Assembly (NCBI RefSeq): GCF_007860105.1
Contig: NZ_SJPU01000006.1
Span: 34,553-98,552, forward strand
Direction: 5' to 3'
Source of the DNA: Allorhodopirellula heiligendammensis
GTDB taxonomy: Bacteria > Planctomycetota > Planctomycetia > Pirellulales > Pirellulaceae
DNA: 64,000 nucleotides
A model generated the notes under the pieces. The model searched no databases. It was not told the DNA's origin and saw only the letters and a list, made by a program, of their open reading frames with translations. Every line of letters begins with the position of its first letter. Position 1 is the stretch's first letter. Shown here piece by piece: positions 39,616 to 49,164 of the stretch. The position numbers and the translations under genes were made by a program.

Positions 39616-41805
39616 CTATCGCAACGCAGGTTCATCGCGAACAGCTTCGCTGACCTGGAACGCGGACGATTTCTCATATCGGAATCGCGGGTCTGAAATC
39701 AGCCCAGCGGCGCCGTCGGCCACCAGCGGTGTGCGGTTGGGTGCCGCCCAGGCCAAGCGATCTTCTGAGTCGACCTCTTCGAGATGTTCCAAGAGAATTC
39801 GCCGTACTTCAAAGATCGACTTTCCAGTCATGTGGAGGCTCGTGTGAGTGGCATCAACGACCAGTTCACTCTTCACGTCCTCCATTTTAGCGCTGGCGTA
39901 TTCAACCACTCCGTCACCTTTGTAGTTGCGACCGGCCAGCATCGGTGGATCGTGAAGCACTCCAATGATGTTGTGGTAGCGAATCTCCGGCGATGTTTTC
40001 GCACGTAACAACACCGGGAAAATAGGCGAATCGGGTGCGAGTGAGTCCACCGCATTGGCTTCGGTAAGCAGCCTCGTGTCGCGGAAAAAGTTCGGATTGG
40101 CCCGAATCAGACGTGTGCTCGTCGAGAGTGCCATCTTCGGCAGTTTGATGATCTTGCCTGCCAACCACCGCGTCGCGCTATTGGCTAGATCGCTGCCCCG
40201 ATGCGGGGTTCCGATGGTGATCACCCGACTGATCGATTGATTGGGGCGAAACTCCAACGCACTGACGAGCTTATTCACGTCTTGCGGCGGTCCGCGCAGT
40301 TTCTCTTTAGGTTGATTGCTGACAAGATTCCAGAAATCATCACCACTGTCGATCGTTTGCATCCGCGAAACCAGACCTCCCATGCTGTGTCCGACTAACA
40401 CCATGTTGTCGACAGCACGGTCCCGTCCGGTTGGATCGAACGTCTGTCGCATCGCGAAGAGGTCACTCCGTAACTGCGTGGCGCTTAACCAGAACGGTTG
40501 TCCGGAGGGGTAGAGATAAAACCAAAATTGATAACGTTCACGGACCTCGGGGAAACTCCGCAAATCGTTGAACATGTCCATCCATGTTAGGGGGCTCGAC
40601 CACAGCCCATGGACCATCAGTACTGGAATGCGGTTGGGATCGTACGGTTCGAGCATGTACAAGCCACGCTTCTGCTGGGCATCGTCGGGATCGAGTAATC
40701 CCTCGGTGGCGCGGTCGCGTTTGCGGTATTCCGGGCTGTCGAGAAAATAGGCTAGCGGCGTCGTTAAGTCTGTTTCCAACGGTACCCAGTCGCCGCCGAG
40801 TTTGATTTGATTGGCCCGTAAGGGATCAAAGAATTCGAGCACACAGACAGGGGTCTCGTTGGGGTCGTCCGACACCGGCGTGATCTGAGGGACATGATGA
40901 CTGGCCAAACGAACACTGGATTGTGCGTCCGGTAACAGGTCTCCCGACCCCGCGTAGCCCGGACCGATATCACCTTCGGTCGAACAACGCAACAGCGCCG
41001 TCACCGCATAACTGAGCCCCTCGGGGTAATAGTCCTCTCGCGTATCCTCACCTCCACGAGGTTTCCGCACGGCAATCAGTGGCACGCCGAGCCCGAACGT
41101 CGTGTGGCGATTGCGAAGCGTTTTAATATCGAAGTCGCTGACGAACTCATAGCGATCAAATTCATCGGGCTGCCAGCCCCCACGCATCTCAGTGCGAATG
41201 ATGAATTTGCGGTCTGCCGTCTGGATCGTGTAGGTATGCCCCGGACGCAGTTGATTCTCTGCGCACAGCACCCGCAGCAAATCTTCGAGCGATTCGTTGT
41301 ATAAATCACAAACCGCGCGGAACTGAGGGTCGTATTCGTTGCGGACGTCGGATAACTGTTGACCAAACAGATATCGATAACTAGTCGTCAGCGCAATACC
41401 GTAGTGATTCATCGCTGTGCTGGTTTCGCCACTGCGCTCAGCGATTTTACCTTCGACATAGGCCAGTTCAGCGACGGCATAGGTCAATTCAGGATCGAGG
41501 TTCTGGCGATTGAGCGTCCGCAGCTTGCCGATGCAACCATTGCTATCCATTTGATAGGTGTCGCTGAGCCCATAGCGACGCAACGTGTGTTGGGTGCGAC
41601 TGCTGATTTCGGGGCCTTTCCGCCCCAACAGCTGCAAAGAACTTTCGAGCGCATTGGCACGGATGGGCCGGTCTTGCAGATATCGCGCTGTGACGCAGCC
41701 TGTCGAAGTGCAGACCCACACCATCGCTGCCATCACGAATGACGACCGAATTCGGCTCACCACAGTGGGCAGAGGTAATCGTTTCGAGGGCGCGTGACAG
41801 TCCAT
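39616..41805 (-). CDS. Alpha/beta-hydrolase (lipase-like), probable lipoprotein
   Basis: A 729-residue exported hydrolase. The N terminus carries a hydrophobic stretch ending in TSTGC (residues about 33-37), a plausible though not perfect lipobox. The alpha/beta hydrolase domain lies in roughly 390-640: VLMVHGLWSSPLTWMDM, nucleophile elbow LVGHSMGGLVSRM, and a late His in VDATHTSLHMTG. About 370 residues before it contain no recognised domain. Homologues are annotated as esterase/lipase-family proteins; whether it acts on lipid, ester or peptide is unknown. Monocistronic, divergent from the RAYT gene. Confidence 0.8.
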   Translation of the reverse strand: MDCHAPSKRLPLPTVVSRIRSSFVMAAMVWVCTSTGCVTARYLQDRPIRANALESSLQLLGRKGPEISSRTQHTLRRYGLSDTYQMDSNGCIGKLRTLNRQNLDPELTYAVAELAYVEGKIAERSGETSTAMNHYGIALTTSYRYLFGQQLSDVRNEYDPQFRAVCDLYNESLEDLLRVLCAENQLRPGHTYTIQTADRKFIIRTEMRGGWQPDEFDRYEFVSDFDIKTLRNRHTTFGLGVPLIAVRKPRGGEDTREDYYPEGLSYAVTALLRCSTEGDIGPGYAGSGDLLPDAQSSVRLASHHVPQITPVSDDPNETPVCVLEFFDPLRANQIKLGGDWVPLETDLTTPLAYFLDSPEYRKRDRATEGLLDPDDAQQKRGLYMLEPYDPNRIPVLMVHGLWSSPLTWMDMFNDLRSFPEVRERYQFWFYLYPSGQPFWLSATQLRSDLFAMRQTFDPTGRDRAVDNMVLVGHSMGGLVSRMQTIDSGDDFWNLVSNQPKEKLRGPPQDVNKLVSALEFRPNQSISRVITIGTPHRGSDLANSATRWLAGKIIKLPKMALSTSTRLIRANPNFFRDTRLLTEANAVDSLAPDSPIFPVLLRAKTSPEIRYHNIIGVLHDPPMLAGRNYKGDGVVEYASAKMEDVKSELVVDATHTSLHMTGKSIFEVRRILLEHLEEVDSEDRLAWAAPNRTPLVADGAAGLISDPRFRYEKSSAFQVSEAVRDEPALR

Positions 41806-42002
41806 GCGCGAGACACTAGAAAGAATTGTAATGCCATGTCAACGAAAGATAGGCAATCTACGTCGACAAACCTCGCATCGCAAATGCTCCGACTAAAAAG
41901 GGACAGGCAATATTTACTTGCTCAGTTTTCTCGCCAGCGTACGATAGAACTGGTTGCGAGTGCATTGCGACCGCCGACATTCCTCTTTCCGGAGTCGATG
42001 TG

Positions 42003-43079
42003 ATGCCTCGTCAAGCTCGTGGTGAAGTTTTAGACCCGTCCGAAGTGCAGGTGGTGCATTGCATTCAGAGATGCGTGCGACGTGCGTTTCTTTGCGGTGA
42101 CGATCCGCTGACGGGGACCTCGTACGAACATCGGCGTGGCTGGATTCGTGATCGCCTGGAGTTCCTGGCTTCGGTCTTTGCGATCGATTGCTTGACTTTT
42201 TCGGTGATGCACAACCACATTCATCTGGTCCTACGCAGTCGGGCGGATGTGGCGGCAGCTTGGTCGGACGAAGAGGTGGCCCGGCGTTGGCTGCGATTAT
42301 TCCCCCGGCGGCGAAACGAGGACGGTTCGCCTGCGGAGCCCACGAAGCCGGAGTTGGACATGATCCTCAACCAACCCGAAGTGTTGTCGGAACGTCGCAC
42401 TCGACTGTCCGATATCAGCTGGTGGATGCGGTGCACCGCTGAGAACATTGCGCGGAGGAGCAATGCTGAAGACGAGGTTCGCGGGCACTTTTGGGAAGGT
42501 AGATACCGAGCGCAAATTTTGCTCGATGAATCCAGTTTGCTGGTGTGTGCGGCGTATGTGGACCTGAACCCGATTCGCGCGGCTTTGGCGGAGACTCCGG
42601 AGACCAGCGACTACACCGGAGCGAAGGATCGGATCGACGATTTGAGCGAGCGGCACGATCGGAGTCGGCCTAGCACCCACGATTGGGAGCGGAGTCGTGC
42701 TCGGCGTCGCAGTGGGTGGATGAGTCCAATCGAGATTGACGAACGATCTGACGCGACGGGACCGGTAGTCGAGGCGTCAGGGCGTCGAGCGAGCAGTAAA
42801 GGGTTCCTGCCGGTATCGATGGTGAGATACTTGGAGTTGCTTGATTGGACGGGCCGCCAATTGCGTGCTGATAAGATCGGCAGCATTCCAGCCCATCTGA
42901 CTCCGATCTTGCAGCGAATCGGATTGGACACGCATGGCTGGTGCGATGTGGTGCGGAAGTTTGGGCGCATCTTTAAGCGTGCGGCCGGCACGCCTGAGAG
43001 TCTTGCGAGTGAAGCGTGCCGTCGCGGCCAGGGCTGGCTTTGTGCTCGAGATAATCCGCTGGCCCTTTCCTCGGTCTAA
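42003..43079 (+). CDS. RAYT: REP-associated Y1 tyrosine transposase (IS200/IS605 HUH-like)
   Basis: Single-strand DNA nuclease of the Y1 transposase family. The HUH motif is MHNHIHLVLRS and the catalytic Tyr is in AAYVDLNPIRAAL; FWEGRYRAQILLDE between them is characteristic of the stand-alone REP-associated branch rather than of IS200 TnpA. The C-terminal extension (about residues 215-358) is Arg-rich. Two ATGs start at 42000 and 42003; the second is chosen. A GGGACAGGCAA-like stretch lies upstream at 41899. RAYTs are thought to spread or maintain REP palindromes; matching GTAG-headed palindromes occur at 17269 and 18460. No inverted repeats or TnpB gene adjoin it, so it is a chromosomal domesticated form. 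Confidence 0.85.
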   Translation: MPRQARGEVLDPSEVQVVHCIQRCVRRAFLCGDDPLTGTSYEHRRGWIRDRLEFLASVFAIDCLTFSVMHNHIHLVLRSRADVAAAWSDEEVARRWLRLFPRRRNEDGSPAEPTKPELDMILNQPEVLSERRTRLSDISWWMRCTAENIARRSNAEDEVRGHFWEGRYRAQILLDESSLLVCAAYVDLNPIRAALAETPETSDYTGAKDRIDDLSERHDRSRPSTHDWERSRARRRSGWMSPIEIDERSDATGPVVEASGRRASSKGFLPVSMVRYLELLDWTGRQLRADKIGSIPAHLTPILQRIGLDTHGWCDVVRKFGRIFKRAAGTPESLASEACRRGQGWLCARDNPLALSSV

Positions 43080-43217
43080 CCGCAGTCCAGACCGGCAGCA
43101 TCCGAAGTTGCTGTGGGGTGCATGCTGCGCGGTAAGTCACTGCGAGGAGATCTTTGCGCAATCGATCTTAGCCAATGAGCCGATTTTACCGTTGGTGGTC
43201 TCGGTGGTCGCACTTGT

Positions 43218-43520
43218 TTGGACGGAGTAGCACCTCGTATGCAGTCCGCGGACCTCGCCAGAAATAGGGTGGCCCTTTTTGATTACTCGTACGATCGAAA
43301 TCGCGTCTTCACGATGCTGGATTACTCCGGGATGGACTGGAGGGAGATGATGCTAGCGAATTGCGCGACAAACCTCGCCCTATCTGGCGATAAAACGCGA
43401 GCGAGAGAACTGTATCGTCATTGCCTCACGCTGTACCCCGATAGCCGACTGGCGAAGCCCGCACTGCTTTTCCTTGGGCCCGAAGATCCTGCGGACAACC
43501 ATGGCGACGAGACGCAGTAA
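43218..43520 (+). pseudogene. Truncated copy of the C terminus of the TPR membrane protein at 61733
   Basis: The last 66 residues (YDRNRVFTMLDYSGMDWREMM, then ALSGDKTRARELYRHCLT and LAKPALLFLGPE) match the C terminus of the protein encoded at 61733-62212 with only a few substitutions. The N-terminal part, including both membrane helices, is missing, and the first 30 residues here are unrelated. No ribosome-binding site or ATG fits the upstream end. It is therefore most simply a duplicated gene fragment, not a functional gene. The two copies are on opposite strands, so recombination between them would invert or move the segment between. Confidence 0.75.
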
Positions 43521-43686
43521 CGTGGCCATCGCTCATGTTGACACTCGCGTTTGCCGCAGATGAGTTTCACTGGGCGAGAGGAACCAACCGCATGTCGGCC
43601 ACCGTCGATTTTTAAGTTGCTCAAGAAGGCCAACCTCAACCAAGCTGACCAAGTGCCTCGCCCCCCTTAGCGACGCGTTCCTACAA

Positions 43687-43741
43687 CCCCCGTCCCCCGT
43701 AGTCCCCGTCCCCTGTAGTCCCCGTCCCCTGCAACCCCCGC
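43687..43741 (+). repeat. C-rich tandem repeat of a 16-bp unit
   Basis: Three and a half copies of CCCCGTCCCCTGTAGT (starting at 43687, 43703, 43719) with 1-3 changes each. The complementary strand is G-rich. It lies between the truncated gene copy and the stop of the leftward AAA+ gene, within a stretch without genes (43521-43809) in which I see nothing else. Confidence 0.85.
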
Positions 43742-43809
43742 CCAGTGCAGTTTTCCGCTGGAACCAGCAACCTGCGTGCTTAGTAGAGCGTTGCGATCTC
43801 CTTCGGGGC

Positions 43810-45717
43810 TCAACCTTCCGATTCTGGAATGGACTCAATCGACTGCCGCTCCGCTGCTGGCGACGCCTGCTCGGGAACTTGGCGGTCGATAACAGGGCTG
43901 CCCCAACTCACCTTGAAATCCTCTTTACATGCCGTGCACGCTACGTCGCTGCCGAGAATTTCGTCGTCGACGACCTGCGGCGCCTCGCAGTGCGTGCAGA
44001 GCACCCGGATCAGACCATCCGGCTCCACTAGGGCCGCCAGTTGCTCGTCGGTAATGCCGGGCACTTCGATGTCGCCGGGCAGCATGGTCATCAGTAGTTC
44101 TCGGGTGATCTCAGGAGCCGCTGCGATCCGGTTGGCCAGTCGACGGACGCTCCGCTCAAACGAATTACGCGATGTCCGCCCATTGCCAAAGTGGCGGTCA
44201 CGATTGACGTACAAGTGTGTGAATCCACGCAGCAGGCGGCGCCGCGTTTCGCCAGGCAATTCATATTTGGCTTTCGATGCGATCAATTCGTAAATGCGAC
44301 ACAAGGCTTCGGGATCGTAGTCGTCAAAATGCATCGTCGTACCGACTCGCGAACTCAGTCCTGGATTACTGCGGATCATCGTCGTCATCTCGCGTGGGTA
44401 TCCCGCTAGGATCACAACGAGACGTTCGCGTTGATCTTCCATCCGTTTAAGCAATGTCTGCACCGCTTCACGCCCGTACTGATCCTGACCATCTTCGTCG
44501 ACCAACGTGTAGGCTTCGTCGATGAACAAGACCCCATCGAGTGCTTCATCAATCTTCGCGTTAGTCTTTGGGCCGGTCTGTCCGGCGTACTCCGCCACCA
44601 GCCCGCTGCGATCTGTCTCGACAAGGTGCCCTTTCTCGAGCACACCGAGTGCACCGTAAATCTCGGCAATGATTCTCGCGACGGTGGTTTTGCCCGTGCC
44701 CGGATTACCCACAAACGCCATGTGCAAACTTGGACGCATCGTCGGCAACCCCAGCTCGACGCGTTTGCGTTCCATATTCAAAAAGTTCGCCAGCGTCTGA
44801 ATTTGATTCTTGACCGCATCGAGGCCTATTAACCGATCGAGTTTCGCTCGCGTGTCGGCGAGTCGCTCTTCCGGGGTCCGCTCGTCGGTTTCTTGGGGGG
44901 ACGCTGTCAGCTCGTCGGGTTTCGCCTGGTCGGCTGCTGGCGTTGTGGTTTTTCCACCACGGGAAGACGTGGCCATTGGCATCGACTGGGCTGATTGGTC
45001 TTGGTCGGACCCAGATGGATCAGCACTGCCCTCCCGCAGCCGTTTGGCTTCACCACGCAGCCAAGCGATCGCGTCGCGGGCGTGGTCGATATCGGCCTGG
45101 TGATCGCCTTTACTGGGAGCGAGTGGGGGGGTCGGAGCAGACTGCTCCCATGCAGCTGGCACGGACTCCTGGGCTGATCTCGCCATCTTCTCCGCATCGT
45201 GCAGTTCATTCTGAATTTTCCGTATCCGGTCCCGGTCGGCACCATCTTCATTACCGTCAATCACTGCGATCATCGTCGCCAAGCGGGCCGCCATGGTCTC
45301 CACCTCGCCCCAGGAATCACGCAAGGACGGAACTTCGAGAAACGGTCTTACCACGTCGTACCAGCTCAAGTCACGTGCCGTCTGCAGCAGCCAATCCATT
45401 GATTCACGTAGGTGTGTGCCCATCACAGGCTGATTCCATAGGTGCTCCAGCAGCACGCGTCCGAGCTGTCGCTGTTGCATCGTCTGCACACTCGGATCCG
45501 GCAGCGTCTCAGCGAACACCTTCATGACGAAGCCCTGGTGCAGGGCATCCATTTGCGCGGCCATGTCGGTCGAAGAGTCGGCATCGGTACCAGCTAACCA
45601 TCCGTAGCTACCATCGGCGAGCTTACCGGCTTCAATGTAAAGATGTTGCGTTTGCTCAAGCGCTTCGCGGAACAAACGGATCGAACGCAGGATGGATTCG
45701 TCGTCGGGGCCAGACAT
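43810..45717 (-). CDS. CbbX/SpoVK-like AAA+ ATPase with C-terminal zinc ribbon
   Basis: AAA+ protein of the CbbX/CfxQ/SpoVK branch. Walker A is FVGNPGTGKTTVAR, the pore region is ETDRSGLVAEYAGQT, Walker B is GVLFIDEAYTLVDED and sensor 1 is VVILAGYPREM; these lie in about residues 285-480. The first 270 residues are helical and acidic with a Ser/Pro/Gly-rich tail, and have no recognised domain. After the AAA+ lid, CTHC (about 590) and CTAC (about 610) frame a zinc-ribbon-like module. CbbX proteins remodel Rubisco, but no Rubisco gene is in the window, so another client is likely. The ATG at 45717 is used (GGAAG 9 bases upstream); 45723 and 45786 remain possible. Confidence 0.88.
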   Translation of the reverse strand: MSGPDDESILRSIRLFREALEQTQHLYIEAGKLADGSYGWLAGTDADSSTDMAAQMDALHQGFVMKVFAETLPDPSVQTMQQRQLGRVLLEHLWNQPVMGTHLRESMDWLLQTARDLSWYDVVRPFLEVPSLRDSWGEVETMAARLATMIAVIDGNEDGADRDRIRKIQNELHDAEKMARSAQESVPAAWEQSAPTPPLAPSKGDHQADIDHARDAIAWLRGEAKRLREGSADPSGSDQDQSAQSMPMATSSRGGKTTTPAADQAKPDELTASPQETDERTPEERLADTRAKLDRLIGLDAVKNQIQTLANFLNMERKRVELGLPTMRPSLHMAFVGNPGTGKTTVARIIAEIYGALGVLEKGHLVETDRSGLVAEYAGQTGPKTNAKIDEALDGVLFIDEAYTLVDEDGQDQYGREAVQTLLKRMEDQRERLVVILAGYPREMTTMIRSNPGLSSRVGTTMHFDDYDPEALCRIYELIASKAKYELPGETRRRLLRGFTHLYVNRDRHFGNGRTSRNSFERSVRRLANRIAAAPEITRELLMTMLPGDIEVPGITDEQLAALVEPDGLIRVLCTHCEAPQVVDDEILGSDVACTACKEDFKVSWGSPVIDRQVPEQASPAAERQSIESIPESEG

Positions 45718-45820
45718 GAACATGGACTTCCGGAATTGAGCGGAGGAGGTGCGCAAATCGCATGGCCCTAAGTATTTGAAGATCAAGGCCTTGCGTCAAT
45801 CACACAGAGGATTCGTCCCG

Positions 45821-45849
45821 TTGTGATCACGATCCCCGTCGGCTATACT
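45821..45849 (+). promoter_or_regulatory. Predicted sigma-70 type promoter for gyrA
   Basis: TTGTGA (45821-45826) and TATACT (45844-45849) are separated by 17 bases. The start codon at 45876 follows by only 26 bases. The divergent AAA+ gene starts about 100 bases upstream. Confidence 0.5.
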
Positions 45850-45875
45850 ATGCGCCTTCGTCACGGGCATGTTTC

Positions 45876-48836
45876 GTGGCGATTTTGCACAGCTTTTCTC
45901 ACGCATTTCTACCGAGCAGACACTTGGCTGACGACGGCGATAACTCAGACGACATCGACAATCTCGACGACGACTCGGGCGTGAACGGCGAAAGTGGCGA
46001 CGCCACGGCATCCGGTAACTCCTCGACCGGCGACTCTTCCGCTGATGACAGTTCCGCGGGCGGCTCGGTTGCGGCCGGTGGCGGTAGCGGTACGGGTGGT
46101 AAGCCACCACGGACCGGCTTCCCTGGCGACGGCACACCCGAGGGTGGTCGTGATGAATCAGGTGGATTCAGCGCACTGAGAATGGTCGATTTGCCGATCG
46201 AGGACGAGCTTCGTGAAAGCTACTTGACCTATGCGATGAGTGTCATCGTCAGCCGCGCTCTGCCGGACGTTCGCGACGGTCTCAAACCGTCCCAACGCCG
46301 CATCCTCGTGGCGATGAACGACCTCAACCTCGGCCCTGGCAGCAAACGCGTCAAATGCGCGAAGATCTCCGGTGACACCTCGGGTAATTATCACCCGCAC
46401 GGCGAAAGCGTGATCTATCCGACACTCGTGCGGATGGCGCAAGAATGGAACATGCGGGCGCTACTGATCGATAAGCAGGGTAATTTCGGTAGCGTCGCCG
46501 GGCTGCCGCCTGCCGCCATGCGGTATACCGAAGCGAGAATGTCTGCGGTCGCGGCGCAAATGCTCGACGATCTCAAACTCGACACCGTCGATTTCGTCCC
46601 CACATACGACGAAGCTCGTACGGAACCGACCGTTCTGCCTAGCCGGTTCCCCAACTTACTGATCAACGGATCAGGCGGGATCGCCGTCGGGATGGCCACC
46701 AGTATTCCGCCGCACAACCCCACTGAAGTTTGCGACGCACTGATTAAACTCGTCGATGACCCCGATACGTCCATCGACGAGCTGTGCGAAATTATCCCGG
46801 GCCCGGACTTTCCCACCGGCGGCATAATTTGCGGCCGGGCCGGTATCCGCCGCGCCTACAAGACCGGGCGCAGCACGATGGTGGTGCGTGCGAAATGCCA
46901 GGTCGAAGAGATGCGGGGCAATCGTAGCCGTATCGTCGTCACTGAGATCCCCTACCAGCAGTACCGCGACCGAATCATCGAAAAGATCGCCGCGCTGGTC
47001 AACGGCGACCGCATCAAGGGCATTTCGGGCATTCGCGACGAGAGCGATTTGAAGGAGCCCGTGCGGCTGGTTATCGAGCTCAAGCGGGGTGAGGATCCAG
47101 ACGTCATCCTGAACCAGCTCTATCAGTTCTCGCCGCTGCAGGACACGTTCTCGCTGATCTTCCTCGCGCTTGTCGATGGCAAGCCGCGTGAGCTGACGCT
47201 CAAGGAGATGCTCGCTGAGTTCCTGCGACACCGCGGCACGGTGATCCGTCGCCGCACCCAGTTCCTGCTCGCCCGCGCTCGCCGCCGCAAGCACACTGTC
47301 GAAGGCCTCCTGCTCGCACTTGCCAATATCGACGAGATCATTCGCACGATCCGCACCTCACGCACCCAGCCGGAAGCGAAAGAGCGGTTGATGTCGATCC
47401 AGTGTCCCGCCGCCATGCTCGAGCGGGCACTCGGTGAGGACGGCTTCAAGCAATTCACCAGCGAACGGGGCAAGGCGGACAGCTACACCCTGACGAGTGT
47501 CCAGACGGATGAGATCCTGCGGATGCGGCTCGGCCAATTGGTTAACCTCGAGCAAGAGAAACTCTCGGGAGAGCACGCCGAATTGCTCAAGGAAATCATC
47601 GACTACCTCGATATTCTCGCCACGCCGCAACGCGTCAGCGACATCATCAAGGAAGACCTCGAAGAGATGAAGCGTCGCTTCGGCGACAAGCGACGCACCG
47701 TGATCAGCCACGAGGAGCTCGGGAATATCGATCTCGAAGACCTGATCACCGAAGAACCGATGGTCGTGTCGATCAGCCACCGCGGCTACATCAAGCGAAC
47801 CCCGACGAGCGTTTACAACACGCAGCGCCGGGGCGGCAAGGGACTCAAGGGTGCCAAGAGCGATGACGAGGATCCCATCGAGCACCTCTTCGTCGCCAGT
47901 ACGCACGCCTACCTGTTGTTCCTGACGACAACCGGGAAGGTTCGCTGGCAAAAGGTCTATGACATTCCCCAGCTCGCCCGCGATGCCAAGGGCCGGGCGA
48001 TCGTCAATCTGCTGCAGATGGAACCGAACGAGCAGATTGCTCAGTGCCTAGCCGTTCGTGACTTCAATCAACCGGGGCACTACGTCGCCATGGTGACGCG
48101 CAGCGGACTGGTTAAGAAAACACCGCTGGAGCAATATAGCCGGCCAAAACGTGGCGGCATCATCGCAATCAAATTGCGTGAAGATGACGAACTGGTAGAT
48201 GCCGTCGTCGTGGGCCCGAATGACGAGATGATGCTCGTCACCGCTGGCGGGATGGCGATCCGGTTCCGCGAATCCGATTCCCGCCCGATGGGCCGCAATA
48301 CGTCAGGCGTCAAAGGCATTTCGCTGATTGGCGACGACCGCATCGTTGGTATGGTCGTCACCAGCCCAGAAGCCACCCTGCTGACCGTCTGCAAGAATGG
48401 CTACGGCAAACGCACACCATTCGGCCCCAATGCCATCGACGCCCCCGACGGTGGTGAGAATGACGATGATGCGGCGGACACGGGGGCTGACGATGAGAAC
48501 GCTGCCACCAGCGGCTCGGCTCGGTACCGAACCCAAAAACGTGGCGGCAAGGGCCTGCGGGACATCAAGACAAGTGAGCGAAACGGGAAGGTCATCGGCA
48601 TTGCCCGCGTGACCGACGAGGACGAGCTTTTCATGATGACCGCCAAGGGAAAATTGCAACGGATCGCCGCCTCGGATATCAACGTCATCGGACGGAACAC
48701 CCAAGGCGTCCGCATCATGAGCGTCGACAAAGGCGATGAGCTCATCGCCGTCGTCCGTGTCCCTGCGGAAGAAAAATCCGAAGACGGAGCTCCTGTAGCG
48801 CCGGCGACCGAGACGGAGCCGCCAGCCCAAGAGTAG
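45876..48836 (+). CDS. gyrA: DNA gyrase subunit A with acidic N-terminal extension
   Basis: Breakage-reunion subunit of the type II topoisomerase that supercoils DNA. Catalytic Tyr217 lies in [11 protein letters not shown], the quinolone region is [17 protein letters not shown] (Ser178, Pro182), and the C-terminal beta-pinwheel holds the GyrA box [10 protein letters not shown] and a second [10 protein letters not shown]. The family begins near [15 protein letters not shown] (residue 103). The preceding 100 residues are Gly/Ser/Asp-rich and highly acidic, an unusual extension. The start is a GTG at 45876; TTG at 45924 or the ATG at 46182 are alternatives, and none has a strong ribosome-binding site. 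An Asp/Gly/Ala-rich insert (about 870-888) breaks the last blades. gyrB is not in the window. At 986 residues the chain is about 110 residues longer than typical. Confidence 0.96.
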   Translation: MAILHSFSHAFLPSRHLADDGDNSDDIDNLDDDSGVNGESGDATASGNSSTGDSSADDSSAGGSVAAGGGSGTGGKPPRTGFPGDGTPEGGRDESGGFSALRMVDLPIEDELRESYLTYAMSVIVSRALPDVRDGLKPSQRRILVAMNDLNLGPGSKRVKCAKISGDTSGNYHPHGESVIYPTLVRMAQEWNMRALLIDKQGNFGSVAGLPPAAMRYTEARMSAVAAQMLDDLKLDTVDFVPTYDEARTEPTVLPSRFPNLLINGSGGIAVGMATSIPPHNPTEVCDALIKLVDDPDTSIDELCEIIPGPDFPTGGIICGRAGIRRAYKTGRSTMVVRAKCQVEEMRGNRSRIVVTEIPYQQYRDRIIEKIAALVNGDRIKGISGIRDESDLKEPVRLVIELKRGEDPDVILNQLYQFSPLQDTFSLIFLALVDGKPRELTLKEMLAEFLRHRGTVIRRRTQFLLARARRRKHTVEGLLLALANIDEIIRTIRTSRTQPEAKERLMSIQCPAAMLERALGEDGFKQFTSERGKADSYTLTSVQTDEILRMRLGQLVNLEQEKLSGEHAELLKEIIDYLDILATPQRVSDIIKEDLEEMKRRFGDKRRTVISHEELGNIDLEDLITEEPMVVSISHRGYIKRTPTSVYNTQRRGGKGLKGAKSDDEDPIEHLFVASTHAYLLFLTTTGKVRWQKVYDIPQLARDAKGRAIVNLLQMEPNEQIAQCLAVRDFNQPGHYVAMVTRSGLVKKTPLEQYSRPKRGGIIAIKLREDDELVDAVVVGPNDEMMLVTAGGMAIRFRESDSRPMGRNTSGVKGISLIGDDRIVGMVVTSPEATLLTVCKNGYGKRTPFGPNAIDAPDGGENDDDAADTGADDENAATSGSARYRTQKRGGKGLRDIKTSERNGKVIGIARVTDEDELFMMTAKGKLQRIAASDINVIGRNTQGVRIMSVDKGDELIAVVRVPAEEKSEDGAPVAPATETEPPAQE

Positions 48837-49164
48837 TGGCGGACCGTCGTCCTGAGCGGTCACGCCGGACGGGTTGAAACCCTGTCCGCGTGTCGGCCCG
48901 AACGGCGTTGCTCACCGGGCGTGCATCTTCCAACCAACTTGGCCGACCAGCGGCGCTAGTACTTCATCCTCCCCAGCGGAGTTGTTGTGCGTTGCGCCTA
49001 GCGAAGCAGGGGCCAGGGCAGCGATCAAGCTGGCCCGGGGCCTCAAGGTGCACCGCGACCCCACGCCGTCGAAGGCCGGCTCTCCCTGGGCCAGGAAAAA
49101 CGGCGGCCTTTCCGGTAAGGATCAAGCCAAGATTTTGTCTCGAACAATCCTGGCCAGCGATCGA
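48837..49164. other. Spacer between convergent gyrA and tgt
   Basis: About 328 bases. A weak imperfect hairpin (GGACGGGTT / ACCCTGTCC) at 48868-48888 lies just after the gyrA stop, without a T-run, and might aid termination. No convincing ORF with a motif, repeat or structured RNA was recognised. Confidence 0.5.

Noticed and set aside
42934..43230. 98-residue plus-strand frame following the RAYT gene
   Set aside because: It begins inside the RAYT gene in another frame and has no homology to the neighbouring truncated copy.
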